Positions 32,343 through 36,177 of a DNA stretch of 36,177 nt are shown one piece after another. Made by a program: the position numbers and the translations under genes. Positions within the stretch are counted from its first letter, which is position 1; the number at the start of each line of letters is the position of its first letter. Below the pieces are notes generated by a model, which worked only from the letters and a program-made list of their open reading frames with translations, was not told the origin of the DNA and ran no database searches. The stretch is from a virus: positions 1 through 36,177 of the IMG/VR virus record IMGVR_UViG_3300030098_002445. One strand, 5' to 3'.

Positions 32343-32854
32343 TGGACTTGGATGAAAAGAATGCTTTGCCTCAGTTGGGATTTCGTGCTGATGTTCCCGC
32401 AGACCTTACGATTTTGGATATGGGGGCGTGGCCGTGGGTTGTCGGAGTAAACGATACGCGCTACAAATTTCATGCAGACAAACACGTCCAAGTTCTGGAG
32501 CAGATGCGACATGCTCATCTCGGTGTAGGCGATACAATACAGGTCACGGCCAGTGTGACTAAAGACAAAAAAGTAAAATTTGTTTGCAACATACTGGCTC
32601 GATACTCTCCTCCCGAAGGTAGCGAAGAGCATACGTTCTGGGTATATGAGGCACTATGTAGGCATCAGTTAAGGTGTATGAACTCAACTATTTTGAATGT
32701 CAAAAAATCGTGCATGGAAAATGGATTAGAATTTAAAATCACGCCAGAACTGCTACCTGCTATCCTATCGTCTGCTACTGGATTGGCGATAGAGTCGCAC
32801 AAACGGTTTAACTGCACTGCGTTTCACAGCGACCCAATGGATCTGCCATTCTGA
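32342..32854 (+). CDS. Second OB-fold-like protein, 170 aa
   Basis: Residues about 30-90 (MGAWPWVVGVNDTRYKFHAD followed by KHVQVLEQM, then GVGDTIQVTASVTKDKKVKF) match the layout of the upstream protein: W, RY, AD, then GDTIQV and a strand. The C-terminal half is helical (TFWVYEALCRHQLRCMNSTI). It could be a paralogue that binds ssDNA or the first protein. It starts in the previous stop (TAATG). Confidence 0.6.
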   Translation: MDLDEKNALPQLGFRADVPADLTILDMGAWPWVVGVNDTRYKFHADKHVQVLEQMRHAHLGVGDTIQVTASVTKDKKVKFVCNILARYSPPEGSEEHTFWVYEALCRHQLRCMNSTILNVKKSCMENGLEFKITPELLPAILSSATGLAIESHKRFNCTAFHSDPMDLPF

Positions 32855-33228
32855 TGCAAAAATTGATTGTCAAGGGTGATCTTCCATCGCTTAATCAAGT
32901 GATTGCTGCCTCTAAAAAACATTGGTCGCACTACGCAAAAGAGAAAAAGCGATGGACTAACACGGTCTACATCGAAGCTCTGTCGCAGGGATTAAAACCT
33001 GTGGCAGAGCCAGTGTGGATTCGATGTGAACATTACCTAAAAAATCGTAGAGTCGATCCCGACAATAAAGCTATCGGTCTAAAATATGTTCTCGACGGCT
33101 TACAGGTCGCAGGGGTTTTACCAGAGGACAACATGGATTGGATCATCGGCTTTATTCATACGTTTCAAATTGATAAAGAAAACCCGAGACTAGAAGTATT
33201 GCTACAACCAGAGCCAGAGGGAATATAG
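32854..33228 (+). CDS. rusA: RusA-type Holliday junction resolvase, 124 aa
   Basis: The acidic active site of RusA is visible: RRVDPDN (Asp68, Asp70) and KYVLDGLQVAGVLPEDN (Asp81, Asp92), with Lys77 between. The N-terminal SLNQ segment is also typical. The length matches E. coli RusA (120 aa). RusA is a homodimer that cuts Holliday junctions and helps resolve recombination intermediates or trim DNA before packaging. The start overlaps the prior stop (TGATG). Confidence 0.9.
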   Translation: MQKLIVKGDLPSLNQVIAASKKHWSHYAKEKKRWTNTVYIEALSQGLKPVAEPVWIRCEHYLKNRRVDPDNKAIGLKYVLDGLQVAGVLPEDNMDWIIGFIHTFQIDKENPRLEVLLQPEPEGI

Positions 33229-33231
33229 TTT

Positions 33232-33308
33232 CGATAGATGAGTGATGGGACACTCATAGGGGTCTATCGGGACTACGGGTAGGTCAGTGACACCACATTG
33301 GCCTACCC
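33232..33308 (+). promoter_or_regulatory. Two adjacent stem-loops between genes
   Basis: The first: 33232-237 with 264-269, enclosing 238-244 with 251-257. The second: 33277-289 with 296-308, 13 pairs including two G-U, loop of 6 bases, then ACTTTTAA. The second may be an attenuator or weak terminator; the pair could also be an RNA control or processing element. A fresh AGGAG and gene follow. Confidence 0.6.
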
Positions 33309-33338
33309 ACTTTTAACCATTAATCATAGGAGAATAAA

Positions 33339-33557
33339 ATGTTAGAAATTGAAACGGACATAAAAATCACTGTAACGGCTACAGGAGAGCAGGCCGGAGA
33401 AGATGTATCAGCTACTCGTTTAACACCTGCTGAATATAAATTTGCCGATAACATCAAAGTTTTTTTCGGTAAAATCGACATTACCTCAGAAATTTATCCT
33501 CACGACATGTCTGTCATAGAAGACCTTTTACAGGATGAAATTTATGAACAGTATTAA
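33339..33557 (+). CDS. Small acidic hypothetical protein, 72 aa
   Basis: AGGAG lies 6 bases before the ATG. The protein is acidic (MLEIETDIKITVTATGEQAG to SVIEDLLQDEIYEQY) with strand-then-helix character. It is the first gene after the double stem-loop. Function unknown. Confidence 0.7.
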   Translation: MLEIETDIKITVTATGEQAGEDVSATRLTPAEYKFADNIKVFFGKIDITSEIYPHDMSVIEDLLQDEIYEQY

Positions 33558-33717
33558 TAGCCACGATAAGGCACTTCTAAAAAAGATACAGGAATCTCGA
33601 TACGCTTTAGATCAGTTCACCGTAATGAACATGGAAGCTGAAAACAGAGATGATCTACATGATCTTGCTCATAAAATCCGTAACCTGATGGCTGAATTGG
33701 AAGAGATCGTGATATGA
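33544..33717 (+). CDS. Small helical hypothetical protein, 57 aa
   Basis: The protein is almost all helix (MNSINSHDKALLKKIQESRY and MEAENRDDLHDLAHKIRNLM). I use ATG 33544, nine bases after AGGA; an ATG three codons earlier is possible. It overlaps the 72-aa gene, and its stop overlaps the next start (ATGA). Unknown role. Confidence 0.65.
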   Translation: MNSINSHDKALLKKIQESRYALDQFTVMNMEAENRDDLHDLAHKIRNLMAELEEIVI

Positions 33718-34445
33718 TAGGTCATATAGATACGTATGATCAGGCGGTAGCTTTTATTGATCAACTGGAGCTACCGTCCGGCACAAAAATGGCAATGCTT
33801 AAGGATATCAAATACGGTTGGACCTGGGCTTGCTGTAACCCAGAATTAGCACGTAACAGAAAGAAAGACATACCTCGATACACTATCCAAACCCTCAACG
33901 ATGATTACATCCACATAAGCAATCAGTGCTTACAGGAGATGGTAGCTCATGCCAGAAAACGAGTGCGGTCAACCGACAAGCGAATCAGCGACTTTGAACG
34001 AGGTTCCAGCAAACATTTATCACCTGCACGAATTGCACAAACTATTTCCAGACGATATCCCAGAAAGTGTCCGCGAGAGCAATATGACTATGCTATGGGC
34101 TTGCAAAAGTATTTTTCGGATGCTGGATATGGGCGAACCGAGGTCTTCACCCAAGATACAATTATTGGTGACTTTGATAGATACCGAGCTAAAATGGATG
34201 AAGGAAAATCGAGAAGAAATCAAGAGGCAGGTGGCGAAAGCACCGACATTCGCAGTGAGATTCGAGAAGAGGGGCCGACCACCACTGGAGCTACCAAGCT
34301 CGTATTATCAGAAACTAAAAGCAGTGGGGCTGACGTACAACCACAAAAAACAGGCGTGGTGCGGTTGGCAGACAGACGAGATGGTTATAGTGGCAAACGA
34401 ACTGTTGACTACTCAGGGACAGCTACTGTAGACGGAGATCTATGA
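33714..34445 (+). CDS. Hypothetical early protein, 243 aa, C-terminal half overlaps a second frame
   Basis: Both ends are coupled: ATGA with the previous stop and ATGA with the next start. The N-terminal 95 residues look genuine (MIGHIDTYDQAVAFIDQLEL and YGWTWACCNPELARNRKKDI). The C-terminal half is hydrophilic and odd, rich in Arg, Gly and Ser (EGKSRRNQEAGGESTDIRSE), and shares its DNA with a better-looking 160-aa frame. A +1 frameshift into that frame near 33950 would give a more usual protein. No family recognised. Confidence 0.55.
   Translation: MIGHIDTYDQAVAFIDQLELPSGTKMAMLKDIKYGWTWACCNPELARNRKKDIPRYTIQTLNDDYIHISNQCLQEMVAHARKRVRSTDKRISDFERGSSKHLSPARIAQTISRRYPRKCPREQYDYAMGLQKYFSDAGYGRTEVFTQDTIIGDFDRYRAKMDEGKSRRNQEAGGESTDIRSEIREEGPTTTGATKLVLSETKSSGADVQPQKTGVVRLADRRDGYSGKRTVDYSGTATVDGDL
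33949..34431 (+). CDS. Nested protein in +1 frame, 160 aa
   Basis: GGAGATGG precedes the ATG at 33949. The protein looks well ordered: helical and charged in the middle (LLVTLIDTELKWMKENREEI), ending LTYNHKKQAWCGWQTDEMVI and VANELLTTQG. It is fully nested in the 243-aa frame. Either it is a real nested gene or the true continuation of the upstream frame. Function unknown. Confidence 0.6.
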   Translation: MPENECGQPTSESATLNEVPANIYHLHELHKLFPDDIPESVRESNMTMLWACKSIFRMLDMGEPRSSPKIQLLVTLIDTELKWMKENREEIKRQVAKAPTFAVRFEKRGRPPLELPSSYYQKLKAVGLTYNHKKQAWCGWQTDEMVIVANELLTTQGQLL

Positions 34446-34813
34446 AAAACCGAAAACATGGATGGAAAGATAAAACTTCCGGTTACCGTTCCTGGAGATA
34501 TCAGTGGAATATAGGTGCCGTCCATGATGCAGATCAGATCGAATGGCGTAACGGCAAACCTGTGGCTGTATTAGAGTTGACCACGAACCCTGACATGAAC
34601 GAACATGTCCAAAAAGCGGTCAGGCATAGGCTCTGGACGCAGTTCTCGGGCAGGTCGTTACGCAAAGTAGCCCAAGCCTTAAATGTCCCGTTTTATATTG
34701 TGCTTTTTACTCACGATTTAAAGGATTTTGCCATATGCAAATTAGAAAGCGAAAAAAGCGAATGGTTAGATATGGGAAAAGAGGACTACAAGCGATGGTT
34801 GTCCTCACTTTGA
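34442..34813 (+). CDS. Putative PD-(D/E)XK-like nuclease, 123 aa
   Basis: The segment AVHDADQIEWRNGKPVAVLE followed by LT resembles the D, then ExK core of PD-(D/E)XK nucleases (Asp, then Glu in a hydrophobic strand), but a Thr stands where a Lys is usual. The N-terminus is basic (MKNRKHGWKDKTSGYRSWRY) and could bind DNA. It sits between recombination genes and a SWIM zinc-finger gene. The nuclease call is tentative. Confidence 0.55.
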   Translation: MKNRKHGWKDKTSGYRSWRYQWNIGAVHDADQIEWRNGKPVAVLELTTNPDMNEHVQKAVRHRLWTQFSGRSLRKVAQALNVPFYIVLFTHDLKDFAICKLESEKSEWLDMGKEDYKRWLSSL

Positions 34814-34881
34814 TTGCGATTGCTAAAAAAACCTATGACAGGATAACCCGTTTTGATTACGAGGAGCCTTTAGGATTATGA
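34795..34881 (+). CDS. Tiny hypothetical protein, 28 aa
   Basis: The frame MVVLTLIAIAKKTYDRITRF ends DYEEPLGL. AGGA lies 9 bases before the ATG, and the stop overlaps the SWIM gene start (ATGA at 34878). It may serve mainly to couple translation. Confidence 0.45.
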   Translation: MVVLTLIAIAKKTYDRITRFDYEEPLGL

Positions 34882-35075
34882 TAAAATTTGTTATAGCAAG
34901 TCAGACCAACCCTGACGAGCCATATGAGGTGTGGGCTAAAAGGATGGACGATGGATTTGTAGCATGGCAATGTAAATGTAAAGGCCATAAATACAGGGGC
35001 ACTTGCAAGCATGTGCTACTGGCTCAAAAATGTATTGAGGATGGATTACGGGAAATGGCCCAGGTTGATGATTAA
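34878..35075 (+). CDS. SWIM-type zinc-finger protein, 65 aa
   Basis: WQCKCKGHKYRGTCKHVLLA shows the CxC...CxH pattern of the SWIM zinc finger (residues about 30-49). Such domains bind DNA or proteins. Only the finger and a short acidic tail are present, so it probably acts with a partner. It is the last gene of the plus-strand module and is followed by a terminator. Confidence 0.8.
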   Translation: MIKFVIASQTNPDEPYEVWAKRMDDGFVAWQCKCKGHKYRGTCKHVLLAQKCIEDGLREMAQVDD

Positions 35076-35083
35076 GGTAAAGA

Positions 35084-35145
35084 CCGTGACAGGCGTGACC
35101 CCAACCCGTAGAGAGGCCACAATGTAGTAAAGCCCGTCACGGCAT
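35084..35145. terminator. Bidirectional terminator between convergent modules
   Basis: CCGTGAC-A-GGC (35084-094) pairs with GCC-C-GTCACGG (35132-142), ten pairs with one A/C mismatch and a long loop, followed by CATTTTGATT. It separates the ends of the plus and minus modules, both of which stop here. Confidence 0.65.
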
Positions 35146-35155
35146 TTTGATTACC

Positions 35156-35326
35156 TTATTTGCTATGAGCGTCTACATATGCCTGACCAAGCACATAGGC
35201 TGATGCTACCAGTGCGATAGGCCATGTCACCTCTACGGCTCCAGTGCCTGCTGCTGCTCCGATTGCAGCGGTAACGCCCAACTTGCGACTACCGAGTTTT
35301 TCTTTTAAATCATTAAGAAGTTTCAT
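35156..35326 (-). CDS. Small membrane protein, holin candidate, 56 aa
   Basis: A charged N-terminus (MKLLNDLKEKLGSRKLGV) precedes an Ala/Gly-rich hydrophobic stretch (about 18-50, including IGAAAGTGAVEV and WPIALVASAYVLGQA). It is the last gene of the late transcript. Small basic-start, one- or two-span proteins here are often holins. It overlaps the coiled-coil gene by 14 bp. Confidence 0.7.
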   Translation of the reverse strand: MKLLNDLKEKLGSRKLGVTAAIGAAAGTGAVEVTWPIALVASAYVLGQAYVDAHSK

Positions 35327-35501
35327 CTTCTGTTCCTTCTGCCTTAGAAAGCTCTATAAGCTCTTCTAATGCGGTTATAGCACCCGATTGACGTTGTATG
35401 AGTGCTGTGAGTTCTTGGACACGGGTTTGAGCCTCTTGTAAGCCTTGTAGGGCTTCTTGGCGATTACCCTTAACTTCTTCAAGTTTGTTTTCTACAGACA
35501 T
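35313..35501 (-). CDS. Coiled-coil protein, 62 aa
   Basis: Nearly the whole protein is a Glu/Gln-rich coiled coil (GNRQEALQGLQEAQTRVQEL). It lies directly upstream of the membrane protein at 35156-35326. It could be an antiholin or spanin-like partner, but no signal or lipobox is seen. Function unknown. Confidence 0.7.
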   Translation of the reverse strand: MSVENKLEEVKGNRQEALQGLQEAQTRVQELTALIQRQSGAITALEELIELSKAEGTEDETS

Positions 35502-35518
35502 CGCCTGCCTTTCATGGG

Positions 35519-35671
35519 TTATTTGCGCTTCTTAGCCGTCTTAGCCGATTGCTTAAATGCTTTAGCTGTAGGCGCACCTTTAGTGCCTGGTTTACGCATC
35601 TTTTCGCCACTGCCTTTAGCTATCCTTTTTCGTTTGGCATGGATATTAGCATATAGTCCTCTTTTAGCCAT
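35519..35671 (-). CDS. Conserved small basic protein, 50 aa
   Basis: The frame MAKRGLYANIHAKRKRIAKG leads to KMRKPGTKGAPTAKAFKQS and ends AKTAKKRK. I recognise this GLYANIHAKR...KMRKPG...AFKQSAKTAK pattern as a very common marine and environmental phage protein of unknown function. It is strongly basic, so a DNA- or RNA-binding or internal virion role is possible. It starts 4 bp past the stop of the 94-aa gene. Confidence 0.85.
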   Translation of the reverse strand: MAKRGLYANIHAKRKRIAKGSGEKMRKPGTKGAPTAKAFKQSAKTAKKRK

Positions 35672-35674
35672 AAA

Positions 35675-35959
35675 TCACCATTTCGTTTTATGCGACCAAT
35701 ATCGAGCCGACAATTTAGATGGTTTACTGTCTTGAGCATTATGCCTTGCGTAATAAGACTTACGCCTTGCTTTTTGCTTTGCTGTTTTTGGACTGCTTCC
35801 GGCCCCTTTGACACCCTGTTGGCCGAATCTGATTGTCTTTGTCTGACCTCCGCTTTTTGCGACAACCACATGACTCTTGGTTTTGTGATTCGGAGTCCTC
35901 TTGGGCTTGTTGTAACCGCTTACCCCTGCTCGTACAAGCTTGGGATCTCGTTTTGCCAT
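35675..35959 (-). CDS. Conserved basic phage protein, 94 aa
   Basis: The protein (MAKRDPKLVRAGVSGYNKPK to SARYWSHKTKW) belongs to a small family frequent in marine phages: a GVSGYNKPKRTP start, a FGQQGVKGAG centre and a SA.YW...KW end. It is basic with no membrane segment. Its ATG overlaps the TAA of the preceding basic gene (TAATG at 35959). Function unknown. Confidence 0.85.
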   Translation of the reverse strand: MAKRDPKLVRAGVSGYNKPKRTPNHKTKSHVVVAKSGGQTKTIRFGQQGVKGAGSSPKTAKQKARRKSYYARHNAQDSKPSKLSARYWSHKTKW

Positions 35960-36117
35960 TAGCGACCAACCTTGCTCATTGCTTTTTTATGTGCCTCCGT
36001 AAAAGTAGACCCTGAACGCATAGACTTTTTCATCTCAGCCATGTGTTTTGCGGTGTGATGTTTAGCATGTCTGCTCAGTGCATTTTGCTGCCGTGTCGTT
36101 AATTTTTTTGCTGGCAT
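35959..36117 (-). CDS. Small basic protein, 52 aa
   Basis: The frame MPAKKLTTRQQNALSRHAKH continues to HKKAMSKVGR and is His/Lys/Ala-rich. It is linked by TAATG to genes on both sides (35-aa upstream across the circular join, 94-aa downstream). It is the intact copy of the fragment at bases 1-71. Unknown role; together with the neighbours it forms a cluster of four small basic proteins. Confidence 0.75.
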   Translation of the reverse strand: MPAKKLTTRQQNALSRHAKHHTAKHMAEMKKSMRSGSTFTEAHKKAMSKVGR

Positions 36118-36177
36118 TAGCGACCTCGTTTTTTGCTCTTTGGCTTGGCTTTGTTTTTAGCTTTAGTAGCAGCTTTC
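36047..36177. repeat. Direct terminal repeat, right copy
   Basis: Identical to bases 1-131; see the left copy. It implies a 36046-bp circle. Confidence 0.95.
36117..36177 (-). CDS. 3' part of the 35-aa basic protein (complete copy at 71-178)
   Basis: This is the duplicate, cut by the window end, of the gene at 71-178. Only the last 20 or so codons are present. It is not a separate gene if the genome is circular. Confidence 0.7.
   Translation of the reverse strand, partial: KAATKAKNKAKPKSKKRGR

Overview
The window is very probably one complete circular (or circularly permuted) genome of a small tailed phage. The first 131 bases are repeated exactly at the end, so the unit length is 36046 bp and one small gene runs across the join. 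The virion genes point to a short-tailed (podovirus) particle: a P22-type portal, a gp4-like tail adaptor, a gp10-like hub, three large putative ejection proteins, and a tail fibre with an intramolecular chaperone. Strong Shine-Dalgarno sites and TTGACA-type promoters argue against a Bacteroidetes host and fit a proteobacterium. A marine setting is an inference from resemblance to small basic proteins and fibre modules common in marine phages. The host is not shown by the sequence.

Layout. (1) The late module lies on the minus strand. It starts at 24639, runs down to base 1, and continues across the join to 35156. In order of transcription it encodes an M15 endolysin, small terminase, two small proteins, large terminase, portal, an FmdB-like zinc ribbon protein, scaffold, major capsid, decoration protein, head-tail connectors, tail hub, ejection proteins, fibre, a LamG-like tip protein, membrane proteins (holin candidates), and a string of small lysine-rich proteins. 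(2) From 24640 to about 25530 there is a gene-free region. It carries a consensus sigma70 promoter facing right (TTGACA, 17 bp, TATCTT), followed by several hundred bases rich in nested, bulge-containing helices. I read this as a large structured noncoding RNA, and it is the most interesting object here. (3) From 25532 to 27103 a short minus-strand operon encodes a cytosine-methyltransferase-like protein and small proteins, ending at a clear terminator. (4) From 27104 to 27492 a control region holds divergent promoters, six GATTAC repeats at 12-bp spacing, and paired CTCGAG / TACCGGT sites. (5) From 27493 to 35075 lies the plus-strand early module: small unknown proteins, a circularly permuted C5 methyltransferase, a tyrosine recombinase, an XRE-type regulator, two OB-fold-like ssDNA-binding candidates, a RusA resolvase, a possible nuclease and a SWIM zinc-finger protein.

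How it works together. The recombinase and XRE regulator suggest a temperate phage. The two cytosine methyltransferase-like genes suggest protection against host restriction. RusA and the two OB-fold proteins suggest recombination-linked replication that relies on the host polymerase, since I see no DNA polymerase, helicase or primase.

Two places show long overlapping reading frames on the same strand (29628-30500 inside the methyltransferase and 33949-34431 inside a 243-aa frame). These may be true dual-coding regions or frameshifts. Product names rest on motifs read by eye; no database search was possible.
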